From positions 2,232,001 through 2,296,000 of the forward strand of contig NZ_CP016364.1 in NCBI RefSeq assembly GCF_001888185.1: a DNA stretch of 64,000 nucleotides. Reading direction: 5' to 3'. The position numbers and the translations under genes were made by a program. Numbering within the stretch: the stretch's first letter is position 1; the number at the start of each line of letters is the position of its first letter. The stretch is from Phaeobacter porticola (GTDB lineage Bacteria; Pseudomonadota; Alphaproteobacteria; Rhodobacterales; Rhodobacteraceae). Under the pieces are notes generated by a model. That model had not been told where the DNA came from. It saw only the letters and a program-made list of their open reading frames with translations, and ran no database searches. Positions 34,722-44,898 of this stretch are shown here, piece after piece.

Positions 34722-36104
34722 TTGGAAGATTTCTTTAAGCCCAACGAAAAAATCCTGTGCGTAGAGCAAGAAACAGAGCGTGGGATCACGGGTTTTTTCA
34801 GATACTCACCAGACAGCATTGAGACCCAACTCACATCTTTTGATGGCTTTTTTCATCTCCCTGATCACGGCTGCATAACACTGCTGGCAGAAGACCTTCA
34901 ATTCATCACTCTGTTCAACAGCTTTTCCAGTCCAGGGACTCGAACAAAGCACTCAGAACCTGAACAGCACAGTTATACTCAAAGGGTTCATTCGAACCTG
35001 GCGCTGGTCGGTCATAGCCCTTGGACGGAAGAGATGACGGTTAAGCAAGTTAGCTTCGAAGTGCCACACGCTCAGCGCATTCTTGAGAACAGTGAGTTCA
35101 TTGAATTACTTGCAGGTCAAGAACGATACAGTGATATGGACCGTCGAGTTGTGCATACATCAGTGAATGGCGTCACCATATCGGTTTGGTATGCTGCACG
35201 TTATGGGTCGACTGGTGAATTTCCAACCGAGTGGGGGCCAAGGATCGAAGTCACATTCGATGAACCCAAGTCAGTGTATGATTTCACAGATGCATTGTTC
35301 TTTGTTACGTCATTCCTTTCATTCAACCTTGGCACTGATTTGCAATGGCAGGAAGCCAGCATCTCTCACATGGATGACGATGAGATCGACGCCGCAATCG
35401 CTGCCCAGTCATATGTTGGGCGACATCAAGCTATCTTTCTTTTGGGCGACAATGACCCTGAGATGCAGGGTAGCGGCAACTGGGGCAGCCCATGCCTCTG
35501 CTACAATGACAACGAGCGGGCAGTCTTTGGGGATTGCCTGAACAAATGGGTAGCACGTGCGCCCGAATGGAAGACCGCATATGGCCTCATGATGAACTTT
35601 CTTAGGCACAAAGGTACGATTGGGGCTGATCGGTTACTTGCGGCTTGCAAGTGTCTGGAACAGATTCCTGATACTCAAAGTCTGAAGGTTCTCGATGATA
35701 GCGACATTGACCAAGTGATCTCGGCAGCAGTAACTAAGGCCAACGATCTGGGGCATGGGAAATTAGGCGGACGAATCAGGTCATCCCTTCAACGAGTTGG
35801 CACCGAAGATCATGATGCGAGGTTTAGAAGGCTATACGCTGGCGCTCTGAACGGTCACAGGACTGTAAGGCCGTTCGACTCAGTCATATCGGACCTCAAG
35901 AACGCCATGCGCCTTCGCGGCCATGCAGCACATCGTGCCTTACACACCGATACTGACGCAGAATTTCAAACGTTGGCACGGGCGATCAGTTCAGTTGAGT
36001 GTCTGTGCTTTCTTCTGCTGGCAAAGGATTTGCCTCTATCTGCTGAGGGCAAGGAGCGAATGTTCCGCAATCCACTGGTCTCGGACTACATCACGTCGTT
36101 CTGA
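34722..36104 (+). CDS. ApeA-like HEPN-domain protein, candidate anti-phage defence gene
   Basis: I place the start at the TTG at 34722 because a perfect AGGAGG lies 7 bases upstream; an in-frame ATG at 34674 has no such site. The protein has about 460 residues. The N-terminal beta-rich part (LEDFFKPNEK, GITGFFRYSPDSIETQLTSF) resembles the N-terminal domain of ApeA proteins, and the next 250 residues match their middle part. The C-terminus has a HEPN-type RNase motif R-x4-H (RGHAAH, about residue 398) within LKNAMRLRGHAAHRALH. ApeA proteins stop phage growth by an abortive mechanism, probably by RNA cleavage. The island setting supports defence. Activity is inferred. Confidence 0.65.
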   Translation: MEDFFKPNEKILCVEQETERGITGFFRYSPDSIETQLTSFDGFFHLPDHGCITLLAEDLQFITLFNSFSSPGTRTKHSEPEQHSYTQRVHSNLALVGHSPWTEEMTVKQVSFEVPHAQRILENSEFIELLAGQERYSDMDRRVVHTSVNGVTISVWYAARYGSTGEFPTEWGPRIEVTFDEPKSVYDFTDALFFVTSFLSFNLGTDLQWQEASISHMDDDEIDAAIAAQSYVGRHQAIFLLGDNDPEMQGSGNWGSPCLCYNDNERAVFGDCLNKWVARAPEWKTAYGLMMNFLRHKGTIGADRLLAACKCLEQIPDTQSLKVLDDSDIDQVISAAVTKANDLGHGKLGGRIRSSLQRVGTEDHDARFRRLYAGALNGHRTVRPFDSVISDLKNAMRLRGHAAHRALHTDTDAEFQTLARAISSVECLCFLLLAKDLPLSAEGKERMFRNPLVSDYITSF

Positions 36105-36343
36105 TGGCAGTCTTGGTCTTGAGACATGATGTTGATATTGTGCCAAAGAGGCAGAAGCACACAATAATTGGGTACGAGTTTGACAGAAGAAGAACGACGA
36201 CAGTATTTCCCTGGATTGTCAATGAGCGTTCAAAGTTGACCCGGTTTCAGCATTTAAAATTGACCCACCCCATGTGGCGCAAAGCCCCCAGGCGGGCCGC
36301 CCTCATATAGCGAGTCCGTCTGGGGGCTTTGCTTTCGGGACGG

Positions 36344-37075
36344 TTACTTTTCTCTGCGGCTTTTGCTCTGAGCAAAGCGATAGGACGTGTTGCCGGTTTC
36401 GATGATTGCGCAATGGTGGGTGACGCGATCCAGCAGCGCGGTGGTCATCTTGGCATCGCCAAAGACCGAGACCCACTCTCCGAACTCCAGGTTGGTGGTG
36501 ATGATGACGCTGGTTTTCTCGTAGAGCTTGCTGATCAGATGGAACAGCAATGCTCCGCCAGACTTGGGGAACGGGATGTAGCCCAGCTCGTCGATGATGA
36601 CGCAATCCAGAGCCGAGAGTTGCCGGATGATCTTCCCGGCATTGCCCTCGGCCTGTTCCTTGATCAGGGCGTTGATCAGATCGACGGCGTTGAAGAAGCG
36701 TGCCTTCTTGCCGTTGGTGATCAGGGTGGTGCCCAAAGCGATGGCGATATGGGTTTTGCCGGTGCCGGTTCCGCCCACCAGGATGAGGTTGTGCGCCTCT
36801 TGGGTGAACTGCCCTGTGCAGAACGGTTCGATCTGGGTCTGGGTGATGGCGGCAGCACCATAATCGAAGGTGGCGAAGTCCTTATGATGGGGGAACTTCG
36901 CGATCCTCATTTGATACTGGATAGAGCGCGCCCGCCGCTCTACAGTCTCCGCGTCGATCAGTTGCTTTATCGCTGTGGTCAGACTTGGTGGCTTGCGCGC
37001 GGACAGCAAATCATGTGCGCAAGCTGCCATTCCGTGCAACCTCAGGGCGGTCAGTTGGTCGATCAGGGCGTTCAT
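36344..37075 (-). CDS. istB: IS21 helper ATPase IstB
   Basis: Complete at 243 residues. AAA+ motifs: Walker [11 protein letters not shown], Walker [13 protein letters not shown], sensor region [10 protein letters not shown] and an arginine in ALLDRVTHH. IstB assembles on DNA and directs target choice for IstA. Its ATG overlaps the istA stop by 4 bases. Confidence 0.93.
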   Translation of the reverse strand: MNALIDQLTALRLHGMAACAHDLLSARKPPSLTTAIKQLIDAETVERRARSIQYQMRIAKFPHHKDFATFDYGAAAITQTQIEPFCTGQFTQEAHNLILVGGTGTGKTHIAIALGTTLITNGKKARFFNAVDLINALIKEQAEGNAGKIIRQLSALDCVIIDELGYIPFPKSGGALLFHLISKLYEKTSVIITTNLEFGEWVSVFGDAKMTTALLDRVTHHCAIIETGNTSYRFAQSKSRREK

Positions 37076-38598
37076 GCGGCAACCTCCTCAGTCGAGCACA
37101 GGATCTCATAGCGCTTGCAGTCGGCCTCGGGTCGCAGGGTCAGTTGCGGATAGGCATAGGCTTCGCTGAGCGGCGTGATGACCGGCTCCACCAACTGGTT
37201 AATCAGGTTGATGATGGCGGGCAGGCGGAGGGTGTTTTGTGCCACGGCCAGTTCACAAGCCATCTCGACAACCTCGATCCCGTGATCCTGGACGAGCAGA
37301 AGCAGATCAACGAACTCCCGATCCCCGCCCTTGTCTGCCATGTAATGTTCCCTGATCTGGTGCATGGCCTCAGGCAGTTGCCAGTCCACGAAGGGTGCGC
37401 CATTGCGTAGGGCGCCGGGCTTGCGATCCAGCAGAGGAACATAGTGCCAGGGTTCAAAGTAGCTGACGTTGCGGGTGAAGCGGCGCTTATGCTCGGCGAT
37501 GATATCCTGGCCCGACACCAGCATAATCCGGCCCGCATAAGCGCGCAGCGACACATGTTGACCGGCAAAGTGGGACGGGACGCTGTAGCGGTTGCTGGCA
37601 TATTGAACCAGGCAAGTGGATCGGACACGAACCGTCTTCTCAACATAGCCGTCAAAAGGCCGACCCAAGGGGCGCAGCTCGGCGCGTTCGTCTTCGAACA
37701 CCTCGGCAATCGTGCGATCCTGCTGTTCGGGATGGGGACGATTGGCCAGTTCTTCACAGCGCAGGCGCAACCAGTTGTTCAGCGCATCAAGATCTTCAAA
37801 GGCAGGCTTGGGCACAAACAACCGGCCGCGCAAAAACTGGACCTGGTTCTCGACCTGCCCCTTCTCCCAACCCGCTGCGGGCGTGCAGGCAACAGGTTCC
37901 ATCACATAGTGGTTCATCAGAGCCAGGAACCGGGGATGGAATATCCGGTCCTTCGAGCGGGACACATAGGTCACCATGGTCTTGGGGTTATCAATGATCA
38001 CCCGTCGTGGAACCCCGCCATAGAAAGACAGTGCCTGCACAAAAGCATCCAGAACCATCTCCTGGGCTTCGCCGGGATAGGCGATCACCAAAGGCTTGCG
38101 GCTGTGGCACAGGCGGAAATGGGCAACCTAGATCTTTTGTTCAACGCCGCCCAGGACAACCCGTTCTTCGCTCCAGTCAAACTGAAGGGCGTCACCAGCA
38201 GCAAAATGCAGGGGGATAAAAGCATCGCCAGAACCGGCGCCAGCCCGCTTCAGATCGCGGACAAATCGCTGAACTGGAGAATAGGACCCGGTGTAGCCTT
38301 CCACCACGAGCTGCTCATAAAGCTTCTGGGCCGTTCGCCGCTCCCGACGTGGTCGCTTCTGGTCCTGATCGAACAGTTCCTGAAGCCGGAGATCAAACCC
38401 GTTGCACAGTTTGTGCCGAACCGGTGGAGCCTGGCGCTGGTAGCTCGGCGGGCTCTCATCCTTCAAATACTTCTTGATCGTGTTGCGCGATAATCCCGTC
38501 GCCCGCGCAACAGACCGGATACTGCGCCCTTCAACCAGCACCCACAGACGGATCTTCGATACACTTTCCATCAATAACACCTGCTCTTTCCTCCGCAC
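37072..38598 (-). pseudogene. istA: IS21 transposase IstA with in-frame amber stop
   Basis: The 509-codon frame is intact except for a TAG at 38128-38130 after VVLGGVEQKI; the frame continues VAHFRLCHSRKPLVIAYPGE. The N-terminal HTH (IRSVARATGLSRNTIKKYL) and the rve core (FDWSEE; YGGVPRRVIIDNPKTMV; E in AAGWEKGQVENQVQ) are present. A lysine or glutamine codon probably mutated to TAG. Unless suppressed, the IS cannot transpose by itself. Confidence 0.88.
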
Positions 38599-38704
38599 TT
38601 GAAGCGCGGATGTTAACGAAACAGGTGGGTCAATTTTACTCGCTCATAACCCACCTAAGTGGGTCAATTTCGCATGCCGATTCACAGCCTGGACGATCTG
38701 GAAT

Positions 38705-39696
38705 GGCCTTGTTGCACAAATCGGTTTGGGGATTCACTGCGTGAATTCAGTGTGATAGCTGAAACAGCATGAGCAGTTGGGCCCCTACGAAATACAAGAC
38801 CAGGAACTGGCCTTCGTAAAACACAGCACTAAAGCGGCGCGGATCGCTTTCGATTGGTTTGATCCCGAGATGGTCTGGGTGCCGCTGCCGAGCGGCAAGC
38901 GGGGCCGACAGCAGCAATTCAGCGACGCTGCGATCCAGACCTGCCTGACCTTGAAGATGTTGTTCGGCATGCCGCTGCGACAGACGACCGGATTTGGCGA
39001 AAGTCTGCTGCGGCTCGTTGGACTGGATTGGGCAGTGCCCGATTTCAGCACACTTTGCCGCCGTCAGAAGACACTGAACGTGAGCCTGCCGTATCGCGGT
39101 GGAACCGGCCCGCTGAACCTTCTTATCGATAGCACCGGCATCAAGGCCGAGGGTGAAGGGGAATGGAACGCCCGCAAGCATGGTGGCGCCAAATGCCGGA
39201 TTTGGCGTAAGACACCCATGGGGATCGACAAAGTAACGCTGGAAGTTCGGGCGGCCGAGGTCACCACCAGTAATGTTGGTGATGCGCCGATGCTGCCGGA
39301 ACTGCTCGCGCAAATGCCCCGACGCGATTGCTGCCCGTGGTGCCGGCGCCGTCATTCCGCCCCGCAAGAACGCCAAACTCTGAAAGCCCACAAGCGCCGG
39401 GGCCGCTGCCCGGAACGAAGCGGTCAACGCGTCGCGAGACCTGGCTCGCGCCCTGTGGCGGCGATGGAGCGGATACCACCGTAGAAGCCGTGTCGAGAGC
39501 AAGATGAACTGTGTGAAACTTCTTGGCCAGTCACTCATGGCACGCGACTTTGACAGACAAGTCGCGGAAGTCCAAATCCGCGGCGCCGCGCTCAATCGCT
39601 ACACCGCTCCGGGCATACCAGTCACAGAGCCCGTAGGATAAGTCCGTCCGGGGAAAGGGTAAGCCTGCCCATCAACGGATTTGCGCAACAAAGCCC
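38705..39696 (+). mobile_element. Decayed IS5-family insertion sequence
   Basis: Ends GGCCTTGTTGCACAAATC (left) and GATTTGCGCAACAAAGCCC (right) form imperfect terminal inverted repeats. The one transposase gene inside is broken. It abuts the IS21 element, so the island's right part is built of nested or adjacent insertions. Confidence 0.8.
38777..39641 (+). pseudogene. IS5-family transposase, frameshifted and deleted
   Basis: The frame starts MGPYEIQDQELAFV and has RRQQFSDAAIQ-like and LLIDSTGIKAEGEGEW (first Asp) segments up to DAPMLPELLAQM. The DGAYD segment carrying the second Asp is missing. The remainder continues in other frames (VIPPRKNAKL; SRVESKMNCVKLLGQSLMA, with the catalytic Glu; IPVTEPVG). 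It is inactive. Confidence 0.85.
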
Positions 39697-39978
39697 ATAG
39701 CCGCCGTAACACAAGCCCGAAAACGCCCCGCGGGCTCTGGAAAAGCTACGGTCCAGCCAGATCCTGCTCAACCCGTTCATCAGTTTTCATAAGTATTTCC
39801 ACTGCCAACTGCGGTTGGGAATATGCGATTGTCAGCAATCTCTAGTCGGTCATCATCGCGTTCTCAGGGTTCATTTCACCGGACCGCCGCTTATCGCTGC
39901 GGCGTCGTATGGCCTCATGACCGTGCTCGGTCGCCCCGTGTTATACTTACAGATCGGTCGGTTCTTGATCAAGCCCAC

Positions 39979-41601
39979 CTACGCCGGATCTTCTTTGAGC
40001 CGAAACCGCTGAATCTTGCCAGTTTCGGTCTTGGGCAGTGCTTGGGTGAACTGGATGTCGCGCGGGTACTTATAGGGCGCAATAGCGGCCTTCACGTGAT
40101 CCTGCAACAGATTGATCAATTCCGGCGACGCCGATTGCCCTTCGGCCAGAACGATATGGGCCTGAACGATTTCGCCACGTGCCTCATCTGCGGCGCCAAT
40201 GACGGCGCATTCCGCGACGGCCGGATGAGCAAGCAGAGCTGCCTCCACCTCGGGACCAGCGATATTATACCCAGCAGAAACGATCATATCGTCATTGCGG
40301 GCGGCGAAATGCAGATAACCCTCTGCGTCCATCATGAAGCTATCGCCAGTGATGTTCCAGCCGTCCTGAACGTACTCTGTCTGACGCGCATCTGCCAGAT
40401 AGCGGCAGCCTGTCGGCCCCTTCACCGCAAGCCTGCCGACCTCACCACGCGGCGTCTCAACGCCGTCCACATCCTGAACCCGCACCTGATAACCACGCAC
40501 AGGTTTGCCGGTACAAGCCGGTCGGTGATCGTCGAACCGGTTAGAGATAAAGATATGCAGCATCTCGGTCGCTCCGATGCCGTCCAGCATCGGCTTACCG
40601 GTCTTTGCGATCCAGTCTTCATAAACTGGCGCAGGCAATGTCTCGCCCGCTGAAACCGCGGCACGCAGGGACGAAAGATCTGCCCCCTCTTCCATTGCAT
40701 GCAACATGACGCGATAGGCAGTTGGCGCAGTCAAACAGACGGTGGCACGGTATTTCTCAATGATCTCAATCAGATTGGGCGGCGACGCATTCTCCAACAA
40801 CGTTGCAGCCGCCCCAAACCGCAGCGGAAAGATCGCCAGTCCCCCCAGCCCAAAGGTAAAGGCCAGCGGCGGTGAGCCGACAAAAATATCCTGCGGCGTC
40901 ACTCCCAGAACCGCGGCGGCATAGCCATCGGCAATCATCAACAGATCGCGATGAAAATGCATTGTCGCCTTGGGTGACCCTGTGGTGCCAGAAGTAAACC
41001 CCAACAGCGCCACATCATCCCGCCCGGTGGAGACGGCCTCATAGCTCACCGGTTTCTCCAGCGCCAGGCGATCCAGCTCGGCGTCATGATTGGACGTGCC
41101 GTCAAACCCGACAACAGAGGTCAGATAGGCGGATGTCTTGGCGCAAGACACCAGCGCATCCATCAGGCGGCTGTCACACAGCGCGTGGCTGATTTCGCCC
41201 TTATCGATGATCTTTGACAGCTCACCTGCACGCAGCATTGGCATGGTATTGACCACCACCGCCCCCGCCTTGGTCGCAGCAAGCCAGCAGGCCACCATCG
41301 CCGGGTTGTTGGCCGATCTGATCAGCACCCGGTTGCCCGGCTTCACGCCCATATCCTCGGTCAACACATGGGCCAGCCGGTTTGTCCAGTCACTCAGTTC
41401 CTTGTAGGTACGTCGACGACCATTGCCGATCAGCGCGGTGTTGTCGCCAAACCCTTTGGCAACCATGGCGTCGGTAAGCTCCACCGCCGCATTCAGGTGC
41501 TCGGGATAGTCGAACCCCTCCAGCAGGAACTCTGGCCACTGGTCTGTCGGCGGCAGGTTATCGCGGGTGAAACTGTCGATATGTGCGGTTGGACCCAACA
41601 T
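39979..41601 (-). CDS. 2-aminobenzoate (benzoate)-CoA ligase
   Basis: This AMP-forming ligase of 540 residues is counted from the ATG at 41601 behind GGGAGACTGAG, 4 bases after the dehydrogenase stop. Motifs: GFTSGTTGSPKATMHFH (P-loop), DGIGATEMLHIFISN (A5, typical of benzoate-type ligases) and the final PKTETGKIQRF with the catalytic Lys. The operon, whose key enzyme is a 2-aminobenzoyl-CoA monooxygenase/reductase, makes anthranilate the probable substrate; benzoate or salicylate are alternatives. It is the last gene before the island. Confidence 0.85.
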   Translation of the reverse strand: MLGPTAHIDSFTRDNLPPTDQWPEFLLEGFDYPEHLNAAVELTDAMVAKGFGDNTALIGNGRRRTYKELSDWTNRLAHVLTEDMGVKPGNRVLIRSANNPAMVACWLAATKAGAVVVNTMPMLRAGELSKIIDKGEISHALCDSRLMDALVSCAKTSAYLTSVVGFDGTSNHDAELDRLALEKPVSYEAVSTGRDDVALLGFTSGTTGSPKATMHFHRDLLMIADGYAAAVLGVTPQDIFVGSPPLAFTFGLGGLAIFPLRFGAAATLLENASPPNLIEIIEKYRATVCLTAPTAYRVMLHAMEEGADLSSLRAAVSAGETLPAPVYEDWIAKTGKPMLDGIGATEMLHIFISNRFDDHRPACTGKPVRGYQVRVQDVDGVETPRGEVGRLAVKGPTGCRYLADARQTEYVQDGWNITGDSFMMDAEGYLHFAARNDDMIVSAGYNIAGPEVEAALLAHPAVAECAVIGAADEARGEIVQAHIVLAEGQSASPELINLLQDHVKAAIAPYKYPRDIQFTQALPKTETGKIQRFRLKEDPA

Positions 41602-41605
41602 GCTC

Positions 41606-42766
41606 TCAGTCTCCCTTTTGAAAAGCATTCAGCGCCTGGCGCGCGATGACAACGCGCTGCACATCCGACGCCCCCTCATAGATGCGCAGGGCACGAATAT
41701 CGCGGTACAGTTCTTCCACTTTTTGCCCTCGACGGACACCATCCCCGCCATGTAGCTGCACCGCCCGATCAATGACTTTCTGCGCCTGATCGGTGGAAAA
41801 CAGCTTGGCCATTGCAGCCTCACGAGTGATGCGGGCGGCGCCGCTGTCCTTGGCCCAGGCCGCGCGGTAAACAAGCAGCGCACTTGCATCCACATCCAGG
41901 GCCATATCGGCGATATGGCCCTGCACCATCTGCAAATCCGCCAAGGACGCGCCCTGCACATGGCGCTGTGTCACCCGCGCCAACGCCTCATCCAATGCCC
42001 GGCGTGCAAACCCCAACGCTGCTGCCGCCACGGTAGAACGGAACACATCCAGCACCGACATGGCTATTTTAAAGCCATCACCCGCCCCACCCAACCGGGC
42101 ACTGCGCGGAATGCGACAATCGCTAAACCGCAAACGGGCCAGCGGGTGCGGCGCGATAGTCTCAAGCCGCTCCACCACCTCAAACCCCGGCAGCCCCGCA
42201 GGCACAACAAAAGCCGACAACCCCCTTGCCCCCGGCTCCTCGCCGGTACGGGCAAAGACGGTATAGACATCAGCGATTCCACCGTTGGAGATCCACGTCT
42301 TTTCACCGTTTAGCACATAGGTATCGCCGTCCAACTTTGCCGTCATGGTGGAATTGGCAACATCCGATCCCGATTGTGGCTCGGTCAGCGCAAAGGCGGC
42401 AATCGCCTTACCGCTGCGGGTCAGTGGCAACCACTCTGCCTGCTGCGCCTCATTGCCAAAGAGCGAGATCGCTCCAGTCCCAAGCCCCTGCATGGCAAAA
42501 GCAAAATCGGCGAGCCCATCATGGCGTGCCAGAGTCTCACGGATCAAACACAGCGTGCGCACATCCAGGCGCTCGCCCTGCGGGGCACCTGAATGTTGTG
42601 TCCAACCAACCTCACCCAACGCGGCAACCAGCCCCCGGCAGGCAGCATCGGTGTCGCTATGATCGACGTCTGCCAGCGCGCCTGCGGCCCAGATTTCAAG
42701 ATCTGCGGCCAATGCGCGGTGGCGGTCCTCGAAAAATGGCCAGCTCAAAAACGTTCTATCCGCCAT
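41606..42766 (-). CDS. Acyl-CoA dehydrogenase
   Basis: 386 residues from the ATG at 42766 (behind GGGAGGAA). Signature motifs are [16 protein letters not shown] and [20 protein letters not shown] followed by the [10 protein letters not shown] terminal segment. FAD-dependent alpha,beta-oxidation of a CoA ester is expected. In this operon it probably acts on a ring or ring-opened intermediate of 2-aminobenzoyl-CoA breakdown. A 106-base gap separates it from the hydratase gene, the only sizeable gap of the operon. Confidence 0.88.
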   Translation of the reverse strand: MADRTFLSWPFFEDRHRALAADLEIWAAGALADVDHSDTDAACRGLVAALGEVGWTQHSGAPQGERLDVRTLCLIRETLARHDGLADFAFAMQGLGTGAISLFGNEAQQAEWLPLTRSGKAIAAFALTEPQSGSDVANSTMTAKLDGDTYVLNGEKTWISNGGIADVYTVFARTGEEPGARGLSAFVVPAGLPGFEVVERLETIAPHPLARLRFSDCRIPRSARLGGAGDGFKIAMSVLDVFRSTVAAAALGFARRALDEALARVTQRHVQGASLADLQMVQGHIADMALDVDASALLVYRAAWAKDSGAARITREAAMAKLFSTDQAQKVIDRAVQLHGGDGVRRGQKVEELYRDIRALRIYEGASDVQRVVIARQALNAFQKGD

Positions 42767-42872
42767 CTCGTTCCTCCCGGTATCAGGGCTGACCACCCTG
42801 TCATCTTTCCTCAAATACTCCCGCCGGAGGCTTCTGCGCCCTCCTCCGACGCACCGGCCCCCAAGGCGCGAC

Positions 42873-43676
42873 TCAATCGCCCTCAAACAGCGGTTTTTCC
42901 TTTTTGACGAAGGCCTGATAGGCACGTTCGAAATCCGCCGTCTGCATACAGATGGCCTGCGCCTGCGCCTCGGCCTCAATGGCCTGCTCAATCGACATGG
43001 ACCATTCCTGCACCAGCATTGTCTTAGTCATCATATGGCCAAAGTTCGGTCCCGCCGCGATCCGCTCGGCCCAGTTGTGCGCCTCGCCCATCAGCTCCGC
43101 AGATGAGACGAGCTTGTTATGGAACCCCCAGGCCACGCCTTCATCAGCGCTCATCGACCGTCCCGTATACAGCAGCTCAGCCGCCCGCCCCTGACCGATG
43201 ATGCGGGGCAGAATAGCGCAGGCCCCCATGTCACAGCCCGCCAGACCCACGCGGGTGAACAAAAATGCCGTCTTGGTCTCAGGTGTCGCGATGCGCAGAT
43301 CCGATGCCATGGCGATGATGGCGCCTGCGCCAACACAGACACCATCCAGTGCAGCAATAATCGGTTTGCCGCAATTGACCATCGCCTTTACCAGATCGCC
43401 GGTCATCCGGGTAAAGGCCAGCAGGTCCTTCATCGACATCTTGGTCAAAGGGCCAATGATATCATGTACATCGCCACCAGAACTGAAGTTGCCACCGTTG
43501 GGGGCAAAAATCACTGCCTTTACGTCATCATCATAATGAAGCGCGCGAAACCAGTCGCGCAACTCGGCGTAGCTGTCAAAGCTCAGAGGGTTCTTGCGGT
43601 CTGGCCGGTCCAGCGACACGGTCGCCACCCCGTCCTCAATGCTACACAGAAAGTACTTGGTATCCGTCGAAATCAT
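42873..43676 (-). CDS. Enoyl-CoA hydratase/isomerase family protein
   Basis: 267 residues of crotonase fold. Oxyanion-hole segments are FSSGGDVHD (about residues 63-71) and [18 protein letters not shown] (about 113-130). The Asp-rich and [15 protein letters not shown] parts replace the usual glutamates, so the exact chemistry may be ring hydration or C-C bond hydrolysis. The ATG at 43676 overlaps the MarR stop by 4 bases. Confidence 0.87.
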   Translation of the reverse strand: MISTDTKYFLCSIEDGVATVSLDRPDRKNPLSFDSYAELRDWFRALHYDDDVKAVIFAPNGGNFSSGGDVHDIIGPLTKMSMKDLLAFTRMTGDLVKAMVNCGKPIIAALDGVCVGAGAIIAMASDLRIATPETKTAFLFTRVGLAGCDMGACAILPRIIGQGRAAELLYTGRSMSADEGVAWGFHNKLVSSAELMGEAHNWAERIAAGPNFGHMMTKTMLVQEWSMSIEQAIEAEAQAQAICMQTADFERAYQAFVKKEKPLFEGD

Positions 43677-44131
43677 CCGTCACGTCCTTCACTCTCAAGT
43701 TGCTTTGCCACCTTGTCCAGCGCATCAGACAAGGTCTGAACCTGCTCTTGCGGGACGGTGTCAAACATCTGGTCGATCCAACCCTCATGTGCGGCGGCCT
43801 GCCGGGCAAATTCCTCCACGCCCTCGTCCGTCAGCCGCACGCGGCTGGCGCGCCGGTCGCCTGGAACCTTTTCACGCTGCACATGACCATCATCGACTAG
43901 CCGCTCGACGATCCCCGTCACATTACCATTTGAAACTTTCAATACACCGGAGAGCTGGCTCATCTTCAGCCCATCTCGATGTTGGTTCAGGGCGGCCATC
44001 ACGTCGAAACGCGGCAAAGTCGTGGTAAAGTCCTGACGCAAGCTCTCGCGGATTTCGCTTTCAACAGCACGGGTGGCCTTCAGGACTTTCAGCCACAGCC
44101 GCAGCCGGTCCTTGGAGCTGTCGGATTGCAT
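43673..44131 (-). CDS. MarR-family transcriptional regulator
   Basis: 152 residues with a winged [42 protein letters not shown] and the wing [17 protein letters not shown]. It sits inside the aromatic operon, overlapping both neighbours, and so probably represses this operon until an aryl-CoA ligand binds, as known for BadR- and CouR-type regulators. A candidate operator lies upstream of the first gene (47246-47280). Confidence 0.9.
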   Translation of the reverse strand: MQSDSSKDRLRLWLKVLKATRAVESEIRESLRQDFTTTLPRFDVMAALNQHRDGLKMSQLSGVLKVSNGNVTGIVERLVDDGHVQREKVPGDRRASRVRLTDEGVEEFARQAAAHEGWIDQMFDTVPQEQVQTLSDALDKVAKQLESEGRDG

Positions 44132-44898
44132 CAGATCTCACCTCCGGTAATGGGCAGCGCGCTGCCGTTGATGGACGCCGCCGCAGATCCCGCCAGATAC
44201 AGCGCCGCCTCGGCCACTTCTTCGGGCTGAATAAATCGGCCTTGCGGGTTGCCTGCACGCAGCGACTTTGCCGCCTGCTCCTCGCTCATGCCAGTGGTGC
44301 TGACTATGGTCCTGATCGACCGCTCCAGCAGCGGCGTATCTATAAAACCGGGGCACAGCGCATTCACCGTGATGCCCGTGCACGCCAGTTCCTGCGCCAA
44401 TGCCCGGGTCAGCCCCAGCACCCCGTGTTTGGCTGCACAATAGCCCGAGACATACGGATACCCCTTCAATCCGGCGGTTGAGGCCACCGCGATCATCCGC
44501 CCCCAGCCCGCCGTCTTCATATCCGGCAGTACTGCTTGCCACAGGTTGAACACTCCCGACAGGTTGACCGACAGCGCGGCCTCAAAATCCGCCAGATCCA
44601 TCTTGGCAAAGGGTTTGGACGGCGCCGCCCCCGCATTGGCAATCGCCACCGCAACCGGCCCGTTCTGCACCCGCGCTTGGTTCAACGCATCCTGAACAAC
44701 CTTCGCATCCGTGACATCACAGATCAGCGGGGTCGCGCCTGTTTCGGCAGCGATTTCCTCCAGCGGATCCAACCGACGACCCAGCAGGCTAAGGTGCGCA
44801 CCACGCGCAGCAAAGACCCGTGCCAGTGCGGCCCCAACGCCAGAGCCGCCGCCGGTAATCACCACATGTTTTCCCAATAGATCCTTTGACGGGCTCAT
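44131..44898 (-). CDS. Short-chain dehydrogenase/reductase
   Basis: 255 residues from the ATG at 44898. The NAD(P) motif [12 protein letters not shown], the NAG motif IANAGAAP, and the catalytic Ser...YxxxK ([21 protein letters not shown]) are present. It probably oxidises or reduces a hydroxy-cyclohexene-CoA formed by the monooxygenase/reductase. It overlaps the upstream gene by 4 bases and the MarR gene by 1. Confidence 0.9.
   Translation of the reverse strand: MSPSKDLLGKHVVITGGGSGVGAALARVFAARGAHLSLLGRRLDPLEEIAAETGATPLICDVTDAKVVQDALNQARVQNGPVAVAIANAGAAPSKPFAKMDLADFEAALSVNLSGVFNLWQAVLPDMKTAGWGRMIAVASTAGLKGYPYVSGYCAAKHGVLGLTRALAQELACTGITVNALCPGFIDTPLLERSIRTIVSTTGMSEEQAAKSLRAGNPQGRFIQPEEVAEAALYLAGSAAASINGSALPITGGEI

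Larger units (their letters stand above)
36223..38674 (-). mobile_element. IS21-family insertion sequence
   Basis: Contains istB and istA on the minus strand. The ends have repeated ATTGACCCAC-type motifs (left TTGACCCGG, AAAATTGACCCACC; right GGTGGGTCAATTTT, GTGGGTCAATTTCGCA), typical multiple transposase-binding repeats of IS21 ends. Outer limits (TG at 36223, CA at 38674) are estimates; I see no clear target duplication. Confidence 0.8.
32787..39696 (+). mobile_element. Putative genomic island next to tRNA-Cys
   Basis: The segment runs from the tRNA-Cys 3' end through a tyrosine integrase, an RND-pump fragment, a HEPN/ApeA-like gene, an IS21 element with a nonsense mutation and a decayed IS5 element. 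The next core-like gene (ligase, 39979) belongs to an intact operon. I did not find a direct repeat of the tRNA 3' end before 39.9 kb, so the right boundary is inferred and may have been lost to IS insertions. Confidence 0.55.

Noticed and set aside
36329-37111. 260-codon plus-strand frame over istB
   Set aside because: Shadow of istB; no motif and no start signal.
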